A stretch of DNA of 64,000 nt from Methanoculleus sp. (GTDB lineage Archaea > Halobacteriota > Methanomicrobia > Methanomicrobiales > Methanoculleaceae). The stretch lies in NCBI RefSeq assembly GCF_020696975.1, contig NZ_JAJGBK010000014.1, positions 62,001-126,000 on the forward strand. The letters run 5' to 3'. The notes beneath the pieces were generated by a model, which had not been told where the DNA came from, made no database searches, and saw only the letters and a list, made by a program, of their open reading frames with translations. Positions 33,991 through 41,818 of this stretch are shown one piece after another. The position numbers and the translations under genes were made by a program. Position 1 is the first letter of the stretch. Every line of letters begins with the position of its first letter.

Positions 33991-34581
33991 ATGATTAGCA
34001 TCGTTTGCCCCGTCTGTAAAGAGGAGTGCGAACACCAGGTTCTCCGGGAAGCCGCCGAACTGGTGGTGCAGTGCAGTGAGTGCGGGCAGGTCCACCGGAT
34101 ACCAAAGCCCCCCGAACCCGAGATCCTTACCATCAAGGCGATCGTGAGCCGGGAGACCGAGTCGATGGTCTGCAGCGTCGAGATGCTCGACGACGAGACC
34201 GTCTCTCTCGGGGACCAGATCGCCGCGGAGTGCGGCGACGAGGTCTTCGGGGTCGAGGTCACCGGGATCGAGGTGGGAGCCAGGCGGGTCCGCCACGCAA
34301 AGGCCGGCAAGGTGACGACCCTCTGGACGCGGGGGATCGAGCAGGTCGTGGTGAAGGCCTCGATCCACACCGGGCGCACGACCCTCCCGCTCTACCAGAC
34401 CGCCGAGGGCGAGGACGAGTTCGTCGTCGGGGAGACCTACACCTTCGGCGGCCGGCGGATCCGGATCTCGCACATCAAACTTCGCGACGGCCCGGTTATG
34501 CGCAAAGAAGGCTGGAAGACGGTAGCCCGGAGGGTAAAGAGGATCTACGGCTACCTTGATCGAGGGTACGACCGGCGGTAA
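33991..34581 (+). CDS. HVO_0476-type zinc-finger protein
   Basis: A 196-residue protein. An N-terminal zinc ribbon is formed by CPVCKEEC and CSECGQVHRIP. The rest is beta-rich (MLDDETVSLGDQIAAECGDEVFGVEVTGIEVG, LWTRGIEQVVVKASIHTG) and ends with a basic helix (KTVARRVKRIYGYL). This corresponds to the archaeal HVO_0476 zinc-finger family. The fold suggests RNA or protein binding; no role is established. Confidence 0.85.
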   Translation: MISIVCPVCKEECEHQVLREAAELVVQCSECGQVHRIPKPPEPEILTIKAIVSRETESMVCSVEMLDDETVSLGDQIAAECGDEVFGVEVTGIEVGARRVRHAKAGKVTTLWTRGIEQVVVKASIHTGRTTLPLYQTAEGEDEFVVGETYTFGGRRIRISHIKLRDGPVMRKEGWKTVARRVKRIYGYLDRGYDRR

Positions 34582-34704
34582 CACTCCCGCCACCATTCCC
34601 TTATTTTAAGACTTCACCCGATCCACGGTCATCGGTGCCGGGCGGTATGACCGGGGGAGTATCGGAGCCGAAATAGATCGGAGCGCCCCGACCGGGAGAC
34701 CCCC

Positions 34705-34983
34705 TCACCGCGGCAGGGGTTCTGGCAGGTGGCGGCGGATCGCAGCCTCGAGGTCTTCGCGGTGGACGAGCCCCACCATCCGCTCCCGGACCTCGCTGCC
34801 CTCGATGATGAGGGTCGTGGGGGTCACCCGGAGGTTATACTCTTTGATATACTCCGGATTCTTCACGGCATCGATCTCCTCGATCTCGATCCCGAGATCC
34901 TGCTCCACCTCGTGAAGGATCGGGGTCTGCTCCTCGCATCCCATGCACCCTTCCTGGTAGAAACTTATCACTCTCATCGCCAT
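34705..34983 (-). CDS. Thioredoxin-fold protein with CMGC active site
   Basis: A 92-residue thioredoxin-like protein. The redox site is C13-M-G-C16 in SFYQEGCMGCEEQT. The strand-helix unit DLGIEIEEIDAVKNPEY and the cis-proline segment RVTPTTLIIEGSEV follow, then GLVHREDLEAAI. It is near the minimal thioredoxin size. It could reduce disulfides in the cytoplasm; the partner is unknown. An ATG at 34977 is an alternative start. Confidence 0.82.
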   Translation of the reverse strand: MAMRVISFYQEGCMGCEEQTPILHEVEQDLGIEIEEIDAVKNPEYIKEYNLRVTPTTLIIEGSEVRERMVGLVHREDLEAAIRRHLPEPLPR

Positions 34984-35027
34984 GTACGGCAGAAAGCAGG
35001 GAGACTATAAAAAGTGAGGGGGTGCCG

Positions 35028-35726
35028 TCACCCCGTAATGCTGTTGAGCGTGACCTCGGCGCTGCCGTAGCGGTACATGATGACCAGCGTATCGGAGGTC
35101 TTATCGGTAACTTTTCCAAAGCGCAGCGCCGGAGTCTGGTTGGTCTCGTTGCCCACAGGGACGTCCGGGGAGGCCGTGAATCCGAGCGGAACCTGGTCGC
35201 CCACTTCCGTCTCTGTGAAGTTGAGGCCGATGCCGTCCGCATCCTCACGGCTCAGGTTTACCTCAAGGTCGTTTGCCCCGTAGGAGAAGGTGACGGCTCT
35301 CGTCTCCCCGGTCTGCATCCCGACGAGTCCTGCGGATATGGCGTTGGCCTCAAACCCCAGCAGGCCGAAGCCGTTGAACCCGGTGATCTCGGGGTACAAG
35401 ATAGGGACAGGAGCAACGTTCTCACCCGATATCTGGGCGCCGACGGGGATCTCTATCCCGCTCGTGAGGAGGACAAGGTTCCCCTTCTCGTATTCGCTTG
35501 TAAGGAGGTTCTGGTCGGTCGTGACGAGAGGCCGCCCGTCCTCAGCGCGGATGGTGTAGCCGATCAGCGCCATGCTTCCTATATCGGCGGTCTGCTTCTT
35601 CTCAAACATCGGGGCAAGGTAGGTCCCCACCATAGCCACCGCAACCAGCAGGGCGACTCCCACATAGGCCCACTTCATCCAGGGGGTATTCTCGTCTTTC
35701 GAACTCTTCTTCTGTGTCTGTTTCAT
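35028..35726 (-). CDS. Membrane-anchored FKBP-like protein
   Basis: A 232-residue protein with a short basic N-terminus (QTQKKSSKDENTPW), a single membrane anchor (about residues 17-40, YVGVALLVAVAMVGTYL) and an exterior domain. That domain starts ADIGSMALIGYTIRAEDG and contains GLVGMQTGETRAVTFSYGAND and TETEVGDQVPLG, resembling the SlyD-type FKBP insert-in-flap layout with loss of several canonical positions. Prolyl isomerase activity is therefore uncertain. A role in folding of exported proteins is inferred. Confidence 0.55.
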   Translation of the reverse strand: MKQTQKKSSKDENTPWMKWAYVGVALLVAVAMVGTYLAPMFEKKQTADIGSMALIGYTIRAEDGRPLVTTDQNLLTSEYEKGNLVLLTSGIEIPVGAQISGENVAPVPILYPEITGFNGFGLLGFEANAISAGLVGMQTGETRAVTFSYGANDLEVNLSREDADGIGLNFTETEVGDQVPLGFTASPDVPVGNETNQTPALRFGKVTDKTSDTLVIMYRYGSAEVTLNSITG

Positions 35727-35784
35727 TACGGTACAATCGCCTTTTGGGAAAATAAAATAGTATCGTTCTGGAGAGGGAAGATGC

Positions 35785-35826
35785 CTATAAACATAGATTC
35801 ATATCATTAAAGCACTACCTTAAGGT
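35785..35826 (+). promoter_or_regulatory. Promoter and palindrome upstream of hsp20
   Basis: CTATAAAC at 35785-35792 is a TATA box whose expected start site is near 35813-35816. A perfect 10-bp palindrome, ACCTTAAGGT, lies at 35817-35826, right at that start. This is the usual place for an archaeal repressor operator. A second inverted repeat, CGACGA/TCGTCG, is at 35833-35849 in the presumed leader. Confidence 0.45.
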
Positions 35827-35881
35827 TAGCCTCGACGACCCGATCGTCGCGGGGCTATATCAGAGGATAGGAGCGATTACG

Positions 35882-36352
35882 ATGGCAAGGATTGAACGAG
35901 GACCGTATCGCACGTTATGGCAGGACTTCGACGACCTCATGGCCGAGATGGAGGGCAGGTTCCAGTCCCTGCTCGGCGGGATCGGCTCACGGGGAGAAGA
36001 GGTCAGGGGCCGGGTCGTCCCGGCAGTCCGTGATTTCCGCGTGGATGTCCGGGACCACGAGGACGAGGTGATCGTCGTCGCCGATCTGCCCGGCGTAGAA
36101 AAGGAGAACGTCGTTGTCCGGCTCATCGACCCCCAGCACCTGGAGATCGTCAGCATGCGAACAGGTGAGACCGAGGAGGAGACCAGGGATTTCTTCATGC
36201 GGGAGCGGGTCTACGGCCAGATGAGCCGGACGGTCCTCCTCCCCGCCGAGGTGACCGAGGAGAACGCCGGTGCGTCGTTCAAGAACGGTGTTCTCGAGGT
36301 CCGGCTGAAGAAAGCGCCGACCGAGACCGGGACCACAATCCCCATAGAGTAA
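35882..36352 (+). CDS. hsp20: Small heat shock protein, Hsp20 family
   Basis: A 156-residue alpha-crystallin protein. An N-terminal arm (about 1-45) precedes the alpha-crystallin domain starting VRDFRVDVRDHEDEVIVVADLPGVEKENVVV. The domain continues through FFMRERVYGQMSRTVLLPAEV to the conserved ASFKNGVLEVRLKKAP. The tail IPIE is an I-x-I/V-type dock. It is an ATP-independent holdase. A ribosome-binding GGAG lies ahead of ATG 35882. Seven Ts at 36355-36361 end the transcript. Confidence 0.95.
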   Translation: MARIERGPYRTLWQDFDDLMAEMEGRFQSLLGGIGSRGEEVRGRVVPAVRDFRVDVRDHEDEVIVVADLPGVEKENVVVRLIDPQHLEIVSMRTGETEEETRDFFMRERVYGQMSRTVLLPAEVTEENAGASFKNGVLEVRLKKAPTETGTTIPIE

Positions 36353-36354
36353 CC

Positions 36355-36361
36355 TTTTTTT
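36355..36361 (+). terminator. Oligo-T terminator after hsp20
   Basis: TTTTTTT begins 3 bp after the hsp20 stop, the usual archaeal transcription end signal. No strong stem precedes it. Confidence 0.6.
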
Positions 36362-36416
36362 CGTGCCTTTGCCAATTTGAACCGAACAATTCATGTTGAG
36401 CCAGCGTGACACTACC

Positions 36417-37208
36417 ATGATGGATAAAAAGCGGGTCAAGGACTACATGACCTACGACGTCGTCACCGTCAGCGCCCACGGGACGGTCAGGGATGTCATT
36501 GAAACCATAAAGAAGACACACCATGACGGGTTCCCGGTTGTGGAGAACTCAAAGGAAGTGGTAGGCTACATATCGGCGCGGGACCTTCTCTTTGCCCATC
36601 CGTCAACACCCATAGACCAGGTGATGTCCCGCCACCTCATCGTCGCCGACCCGGATATGAGCGTGAACGACGCGGCCCGCGTCATCTTCCGTTCCGGTAT
36701 CCAGAAACTCCCGGTCGTCGACGAGAATAACGCCCTCATCGGGATCATATCGAACGCCGACGTCATCAGGTCCCAGATCGAGCACGTCTCGCCGGAGAAG
36801 GTCTTCAAGTTCATCGAGACCCTCAAGAAACTCTACGGGGTCGAACCGACGCTGAAGCGGGGCTCGGTCCCGATCAACGACCTCCTGCCCACCCAGTCGA
36901 AGATCTACGAGGATGAACTCGAAGGGCGGATGTATGAGATCAAGAAAGGGCTTGCCGAACCCCTGATCGTGGTCCGGCGGCCGGGCCGCTGGATCCTGGT
37001 CGACGGGCACCACCGGGCGATCGCGGCAAAGAGGCTCGGGATCACGAACCTCGACGCCTACATCATCGAGGTCCGGGAGAATATAGAGTTGGGGATGGAG
37101 CGGACGGCCCGGACGCTGAACTTAAAGACGCTCGACGACATCAAGGTCCTCGATTACGCCCGCCATCCCCTGGTCGCGCTGACGCACCGGCTTGTGCGGC
37201 ACGGTTAG
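36417..37208 (+). CDS. CBS-pair protein fused to ParB-like domain
   Basis: A 263-residue protein. Two CBS motifs fill about residues 1-125 (VKDYMTYDVVTVSAHGTVRDVI...GYISARDL and VMSRHLIVADPD...LIGIISNADVI). The C-terminal half reads LKRGSVPINDLLPTQSKIYEDELEGRM and EPLIVVRRPGRWILVDGHHRAIAAKRLG, the ParB/sulfiredoxin-fold core, with VDGHHR matching the DGnHR motif. Nucleotide sensing (ATP, AMP or SAM) by CBS would control the ParB-like part. I start at ATG 36417. It converges with the sugar nucleotidyltransferase gene by 4 bp. Confidence 0.85.
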   Translation: MMDKKRVKDYMTYDVVTVSAHGTVRDVIETIKKTHHDGFPVVENSKEVVGYISARDLLFAHPSTPIDQVMSRHLIVADPDMSVNDAARVIFRSGIQKLPVVDENNALIGIISNADVIRSQIEHVSPEKVFKFIETLKKLYGVEPTLKRGSVPINDLLPTQSKIYEDELEGRMYEIKKGLAEPLIVVRRPGRWILVDGHHRAIAAKRLGITNLDAYIIEVRENIELGMERTARTLNLKTLDDIKVLDYARHPLVALTHRLVRHG

Positions 37209-38383
37209 GACCCTTCGGTCCGGGTATCGTAGTCCTCGTTTAAGACGTGCTCTTTGACGACCGTCCCCTCCGGGATGATCACCTCCGGCCAGAGCCGGGT
37301 CCCGGAGTGGACGACGACGCCGCTCTTTAACACCGCATGCGGCCCGATGACGGTGTCATGCTCGATGTTGCACCCGCTGCCGATGAGCGTATCGTTGTCG
37401 ATGATGCTCCCGCTGATGGTGGTGTCCCGCCCGATCACCACCCGGTTGTAGATGGACGAGGAGAAGATCTTCGCACTGTTCTTGATGATGCACCCCTCCC
37501 CGATGCTTGTGTACGGCCCGATCACGACGTTCTCCTCGATGATCGTCCCGGCGCCGATCGAGACCGGCCCGATCACCCGGGAGTTCGCCGCAACCGAGAC
37601 GCAGCTCCCTATCTGTGCGGGACCGAGGATTCGGGCGCCCTTGATGTAGAGGTCGCCGGAGATGTTCGTGAACCCGATATCCTGCAGTTTCCAGCGTTCC
37701 GCCTCCCGTAGCGACCTCGGGCTCCCCACATCGGACCAGTTCCCGCGGGCAAGCCAGGCTTTTAAGGCGTAGCCCTCCTCCATCAGTTCGGGGAAGAGGT
37801 TGCGGGCGAAGTCGAACTTCTCGCCGGTCGGGATATGGTCGAATATATCGGGGTCGCAGACGTACATCCCGGTGCTTGCAAGGTTCGAGAAGATCTCGCC
37901 CGGGCTCGGCTTCTCCTTGAACCTCTTAATCTGGTAATTCGCATCAATCTCGGCGATCCCGTACTCGGTGGGGTCGTCGATGCTGATGAGCCCGATGGTG
38001 GTGATCGAGTCGTTATTGAGGTGCTCGCGGTAGAACTCAAGCAGGTTCAGGCCCACCACATGGTCACCGCCCACGACCAGGAACGGCTGTTCTTCAAGGT
38101 ATTTCTGGGCGTTCTTGACACTCCCCGCCGTCCCGAGTTTCGTCTTCTCGTGGACGTAGGTGACGTTGACCCCGAAAAGCGACCCGTCCCCGAGCGCCGC
38201 CTCGATGGCCTCGCTCATGTAGCCGAGCGTGATCACCACGTCGTTGAATCCCAGGTTTGCGAGGTGTGAGACGAGGTGCTGGATCGAGGGTTTGTTGACG
38301 ATTGGAATACACGGCTTGGGACGCCCGAATGTGAGGGGGCGGAGCCGTGTGCCCTCCCCTCCGCACATTATACACACCTTCAT
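37205..38383 (-). CDS. Sugar-1-phosphate nucleotidyltransferase with left-handed beta-helix
   Basis: A 392-residue protein. The N-terminal nucleotidyltransferase domain has MKVCIMCGGEGTRLRPLTFGRPKPCIPIVNKP, VVGGDHVVGLN and the NEXT-step acidic pair in ISTDDPTEYG-like ISIDDPTEYGIAEI. The C-terminal part is a hexapeptide-repeat left-handed helix (VSVAANSRVIGPVSIGAGTIIEENVVIGP...). It resembles archaeal mannose-1-phosphate guanylyl- or glucose-1-phosphate thymidylyl-transferases. Activated sugar supply for S-layer glycans or exopolysaccharide is likely. Start ATG 38381-38383. Confidence 0.88.
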   Translation of the reverse strand: MKVCIMCGGEGTRLRPLTFGRPKPCIPIVNKPSIQHLVSHLANLGFNDVVITLGYMSEAIEAALGDGSLFGVNVTYVHEKTKLGTAGSVKNAQKYLEEQPFLVVGGDHVVGLNLLEFYREHLNNDSITTIGLISIDDPTEYGIAEIDANYQIKRFKEKPSPGEIFSNLASTGMYVCDPDIFDHIPTGEKFDFARNLFPELMEEGYALKAWLARGNWSDVGSPRSLREAERWKLQDIGFTNISGDLYIKGARILGPAQIGSCVSVAANSRVIGPVSIGAGTIIEENVVIGPYTSIGEGCIIKNSAKIFSSSIYNRVVIGRDTTISGSIIDNDTLIGSGCNIEHDTVIGPHAVLKSGVVVHSGTRLWPEVIIPEGTVVKEHVLNEDYDTRTEGS

Positions 38384-38468
38384 GCCACTCCATTGTATGC
38401 GTATCGATTTAACCCTTGGGGCTCCTGTTCCCAACCTTTATCCTTTATTGCGCAAAGAATCTACAGGA

Positions 38469-38966
38469 ATGACGGCGTTTGAATGCACTCTCTGCGGGAA
38501 GTGCTGCATGCACGCGGGCGGCGAGCTCATCGAGGTCGAGAAGAGGCTCACCAGCCGCGACTTCCTCTGCCGGCAGAAGATCATCGGCGGCACGTTCCGC
38601 GCCCGGATTGAGGAGCGGTTCCTCGACGCCTTCAGGGACGCCTCCGAGAACAAAGCGCACCCCTCCTGGTGCCCGTTCCTGCGGGGTCTCCCGGGGGAGG
38701 AGGGAAAGTATGTCTGCACCATCCATAACAGCCGTCCGCTGATCTGCCGATCCTATACCTGCTGTGCCATGCGGATCTTCGGCCCCGACGGGCGGGAGGT
38801 CGGGAAGGTGAAAGGGAGGAGGAGCCTCGATACCGGGGACGCGGCCCTTCGCCGGTGCTGGGATGAATCGATTGCGCCGCTCACGACCGACGACGATATC
38901 GTCTGGCGGACCGAGGTTACCGGAACGCTCGAACGTGCCGGTTACCGGGTCGAGGCCTATGAGTGA
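38469..38966 (+). CDS. YkgJ-family cysteine cluster protein
   Basis: A 165-residue protein with a Cys-rich metal-binding core. The N-terminus is FECTLCGKCCMHAGGEL (C-x2-C-x2-CC), followed by WCPFL, YVCTIHNSRPLICRSYTCCAM, which together match the YkgJ (UPF0153) family proposed to bind Zn or an Fe-S cluster. The function is unknown. Start ATG 38469; the longer upstream frame overlaps the nucleotidyltransferase promoter. Its stop overlaps the next gene. Confidence 0.85.
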   Translation: MTAFECTLCGKCCMHAGGELIEVEKRLTSRDFLCRQKIIGGTFRARIEERFLDAFRDASENKAHPSWCPFLRGLPGEEGKYVCTIHNSRPLICRSYTCCAMRIFGPDGREVGKVKGRRSLDTGDAALRRCWDESIAPLTTDDDIVWRTEVTGTLERAGYRVEAYE

Positions 38967-39219
38967 GCCCCGGCGCCTTCCGGTCGTCGGGGGCCGGGTG
39001 CAATGCACGCCAAAAGAGCCGGTATCCCTCGACCGGTGCAGGTTCTGTGTTCATTCCGCCCGTGTCGTGGTCAACGGAAGAGAGATGCCGTCACCGGCAC
39101 GGGCCTACTGCACCCGGTGCCGGGAGACGCCTGATCTCGATATGGCGAAGGTCGAGGCGATCCTCTGCGACGATCTCGCCGGGGAAGGGTTCCGGAGCAT
39201 CACCAATATCATCAGTTAA
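38959..39219 (+). CDS. Small cysteine-motif protein
   Basis: An 86-residue protein coupled to the YkgJ gene (overlap 8 bp). It contains CRFCVHSARVVVNG and ARAYCTRCRE, two C-x2-C pairs that suggest a zinc ribbon, then DLDMAKVEAILCDDLAG. No family was recognised. Coupling to YkgJ suggests joint function. The ATG at 38959 is used. Confidence 0.65.
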   Translation: MSEPRRLPVVGGRVQCTPKEPVSLDRCRFCVHSARVVVNGREMPSPARAYCTRCRETPDLDMAKVEAILCDDLAGEGFRSITNIIS

Positions 39220-39224
39220 GAGAC

Positions 39225-39563
39225 CTACCTTCGCCAGAACTCCCAGGGACGCTTGGTCTGGAACGGAACGCCTTTCGCCTCCCTGCTCCAGTCGGCCTCG
39301 ATCGTGTGGTGGACCAGCCGGACCTCGTTTCGGAGTTCGGTGAGGACCGTCTTGACGTCCTCGACCTCACGCAGGAGCCGGTTCAGATCCTCAAACGAGC
39401 GGTGCTGCCGTACGGTCATCTTCCCGTTCTCCTTCCGGCAGGCAAGCCCGGTCTCGATCAGTTCAAGAATCGCCTCGTTCCGGTCGAACGCGTGATCCCT
39501 GGCAAATTGATCGATCTGATCCATCAGGTCGGGATCGAGCGCAAACGAACATCTCATCACCAT
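39225..39563 (-). CDS. Ribbon-helix-helix DNA-binding protein
   Basis: A 112-residue protein. MRCSFALDPDLMDQIDQFARDHAFDRNEAILELIETGL fits a CopG/Arc-like ribbon-helix-helix unit, with one beta-strand, helix A and helix B. The C-terminal part (NRLLREVEDVKTVLTELRNEVRLVH) is a coiled coil for oligomerisation. It is probably a transcription regulator. The target is unknown; it is convergent with the small cysteine protein gene. An ATG two codons in is an alternative. Confidence 0.75.
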   Translation of the reverse strand: MVMRCSFALDPDLMDQIDQFARDHAFDRNEAILELIETGLACRKENGKMTVRQHRSFEDLNRLLREVEDVKTVLTELRNEVRLVHHTIEADWSREAKGVPFQTKRPWEFWRR

Positions 39564-39740
39564 AGGTTATCTGCTCAGAATATTGTATCTGCTGAATATA
39601 GTGCCTCCGGTTCAGGCCGTCACGACGCAAATCTGCGACGATTCTCAAATCCTCATCGATACCGCCGTATACCGTCAGAGCAGCGGGGGAACGGCATCCG
39701 CTCCCGTTCTAACCATCATCTGCCTGTAAAAAGAGATTTT
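39564..39740. other. Intergenic DNA upstream of the RHH gene
   Basis: No gene was seen. The RHH promoter lies here (AT-rich at 39564-39600, minus strand). T-rich minus-strand sequence at 39728-39732 supports the terminator next to it. Confidence 0.35.
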
Positions 39741-39765
39741 CCCGGGTTCTCTATAAAGACCCGGG
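39741..39765 (-). terminator. Hairpin terminator of the SUI1 gene
   Basis: CCCGGGT (39741-39747) and ACCCGGG (39759-39765) form a 7-bp stem with an 11-nt loop, beginning at the base after the stop codon of the SUI1 gene. On the minus strand the stem is followed by A-rich then T-rich sequence (TCTTTTT). It looks like an intrinsic terminator. Confidence 0.6.
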
Positions 39766-40071
39766 TCAACTGATATTTTCCATGTTGTATCCTTTCTGGG
39801 CGAGCAGGTCTTTGACCCGTTCGCGATGGTTGCCCTGCAGCTCGATCGAGGAGTCCTTGACCGTGCCGCCACAGGCCAGCTTCGCTTTCAGGAACTTCGA
39901 GAGATCTTCGAGGTCGATATCGTAGGGGTCGAGGCCTTCGATGACCGTGACTTCCTTGCCATACCGCCGCTTGTTAATCTTTACGCTGATTCTCTGCTGC
40001 TCTTTAGCAACTTCTTCACAGATACACAGTTCCTTTGGCAGTCCGCAGGTCGGACATATCCCACCGTTCAT
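39766..40071 (-). CDS. SUI1/eIF1-family translation factor
   Basis: A 101-residue protein. The N-terminus carries a short zinc-binding set ([13 protein letters not shown]). The SUI1 domain follows: [52 protein letters not shown]. This matches archaeal aIF1 / YciH, which proofreads start-codon selection. It ends at a hairpin terminator and is monocistronic. Confidence 0.93.
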   Translation of the reverse strand: MNGGICPTCGLPKELCICEEVAKEQQRISVKINKRRYGKEVTVIEGLDPYDIDLEDLSKFLKAKLACGGTVKDSSIELQGNHRERVKDLLAQKGYNMENIS

Positions 40072-40112
40072 TGCATGTACCTTTCAGCTCTCGTTATATA
40101 TTAGTTGGCATG

Positions 40113-41759
40113 TCACCCGTCAATCTGACAGACGTCGCAGCCCTGCGAGAGTACCTGGTCCGGCCGGCTCCGGTAGCGGTAGATGGTGATCCCCTTGCAC
40201 CCGAGGTCGTGGGCGAGAGAGAAGACACGAGCGATATCGTCGACCGTCGCACTTTCGGGGAGGTTCACGGTCTTTGAGACGGCGTTGTCCACATGCTTCT
40301 GGAAGGCGGCCTGCATCCGGACATGGTGCTCCGGTGCGATCTCAAGAGCCGTCTTGAAGAGGTCCCGGGCATGGTCATCCAGGGGGAGGCCGGCAACGGT
40401 CCCGTATCGCCGGACGTGGTCCGCAACGTCCCTCCCGCCGGCAGTCTTCGGCAGAAATTCCAGGACGAGGTCGCTTGTGATCCTGACCGGCTGCCCGTCG
40501 ATCGTCCGGTTGTAGGCAAACGAGAAGACCGGCTCGATCCCGCTCGTCGTCCCGGCGATGAGGTGGATCGAGCCGGTGGGGGCGATGGTGGTGACGGTGG
40601 CGTTCCGCATCTCGCCCGAGAAGATAGAGCCCTCGATCGCCGGAAACGACCCCAGCTCCTCCCCGAGCTCCTCCGACCGCTCCCGGGCCCGGGCCTCGAT
40701 ACGCTCCATCAGGCTCCCGGCGAAACGCAGCGCCTCCTCTGATTCGTAGGGTATCCCGAGGCGTATGAGTGCCTCGCTAAATCCCATGACCCCGAGGCCG
40801 ATCTTTCGGGTTGCAAGGGTCTTCTCCCGGATCTCGGGGAGAGGGAAGCGGTTCACGTCGATGACCGCATCGAGGAAGTCGACACCGCACCGGACGGTTG
40901 CTTCGAGCAGGTCCATGTCGAGGTCGTTTTTGCGGACGCACCGGGCAAGGTTGACGCTTCCTAAGTTACAGCTCTCGTAGGGGTAGAGCGGCTGTTCCCC
41001 GCAGGGGTTGGTCGCCTCGATGGGGCCAAGGTGCGGGGTGGTGCTCCGCCGGTTGATCTCGTCGAGGAAGAGCATCCCCGGCTCGCCGGAGTCCCGGGCG
41101 GAGGCGGCGATGAGGTGCCAGAGCGACCGGGGATCGATGCTCCGCGGGACGCTGCCGTCACGGGGGTTCGTGAGGTCGTACTCGCGGCCCGTCGCAAGGC
41201 AGCGGAGGAACTTCTCGTCGATCCCGACCGAGATGTTGAAGTTCGAGAGGCCTCCCCCCTGTTTTGCGGTGACGAACTCCTCGATATCAGGGTGGGAGGC
41301 CGCAAGCACCCCCATATTCGCCCCTCTCCGCCGGCCTCCCTGCCGGACGGCATCGGTTGCCGCATCAAAGACCCGCATGAACGAGACCGGCCCGGTTGCA
41401 GCCCCCATCGTCCCGTTGACGATATCCCCGCGGGGCCGGATGCGGGAGAACGAGAACCCGGTCCCGCCCCCGGACCTGTGGACGAGCGCCATCCGGGTGA
41501 GGCTTCCGAAGATCCCCTCAAGGGTATCCTCGATCGGCAGGACGAAGCAGGCCGAGAGCTGCCCGGCGGGAGTGCCTGCGTTCATCAGGGTCGGAGAGTT
41601 CGGGAGGAAGAGGAGGCTTTTGAGGAGCGAGAAGAACTCGCGGGACCTTCTCGAACCGCCCACGGCGCCGGCGACCCGGGAGAAGAGGCCCCCGGGGGTC
41701 TCGCCGGGGAGGAGGTAGCGGCGTTCCAGGAGGAGGCGGCCTTGCGGGGAGAGCTCCAT
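40113..41759 (-). CDS. nrdJ: Adenosylcobalamin-dependent ribonucleotide reductase (class II)
   Basis: A 548-residue class II ribonucleotide reductase. SACFVLPIEDTLEGIF carries the first redox cysteine, ATNPCGEQPLYPYESCNLGSVNL contains the N-C-E catalytic motif and the other redox cysteine, and IGLGVMGFSEALIRLG and ATVTTIAPTGSIHLIAG are conserved. The C-terminal CDVC motif relays electrons. It is shorter than many NrdJ proteins but complete. It makes dNDPs or dNTPs without oxygen. It is divergent from cobQ across 47-59 bp, and needs the product of that pathway. Confidence 0.93.
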   Translation of the reverse strand: MELSPQGRLLLERRYLLPGETPGGLFSRVAGAVGGSRRSREFFSLLKSLLFLPNSPTLMNAGTPAGQLSACFVLPIEDTLEGIFGSLTRMALVHRSGGGTGFSFSRIRPRGDIVNGTMGAATGPVSFMRVFDAATDAVRQGGRRRGANMGVLAASHPDIEEFVTAKQGGGLSNFNISVGIDEKFLRCLATGREYDLTNPRDGSVPRSIDPRSLWHLIAASARDSGEPGMLFLDEINRRSTTPHLGPIEATNPCGEQPLYPYESCNLGSVNLARCVRKNDLDMDLLEATVRCGVDFLDAVIDVNRFPLPEIREKTLATRKIGLGVMGFSEALIRLGIPYESEEALRFAGSLMERIEARARERSEELGEELGSFPAIEGSIFSGEMRNATVTTIAPTGSIHLIAGTTSGIEPVFSFAYNRTIDGQPVRITSDLVLEFLPKTAGGRDVADHVRRYGTVAGLPLDDHARDLFKTALEIAPEHHVRMQAAFQKHVDNAVSKTVNLPESATVDDIARVFSLAHDLGCKGITIYRYRSRPDQVLSQGCDVCQIDG

Positions 41760-41771
41760 ACGATACACCAT

Positions 41772-41818
41772 GAAACCCCGCCCTTAATAATCCGTCGTGC
41801 CCAACTCTTCTGCCGGCA
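41772..41818. promoter_or_regulatory. Compact divergent promoter nrdJ/cobQ
   Basis: A gap of only about 47 bp separates the divergent genes. It holds one AT island, CTTAATAATC (about 41784-41793), which on either strand can serve as a TATA-like element. The two genes share a regulatory region. Confidence 0.4.
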
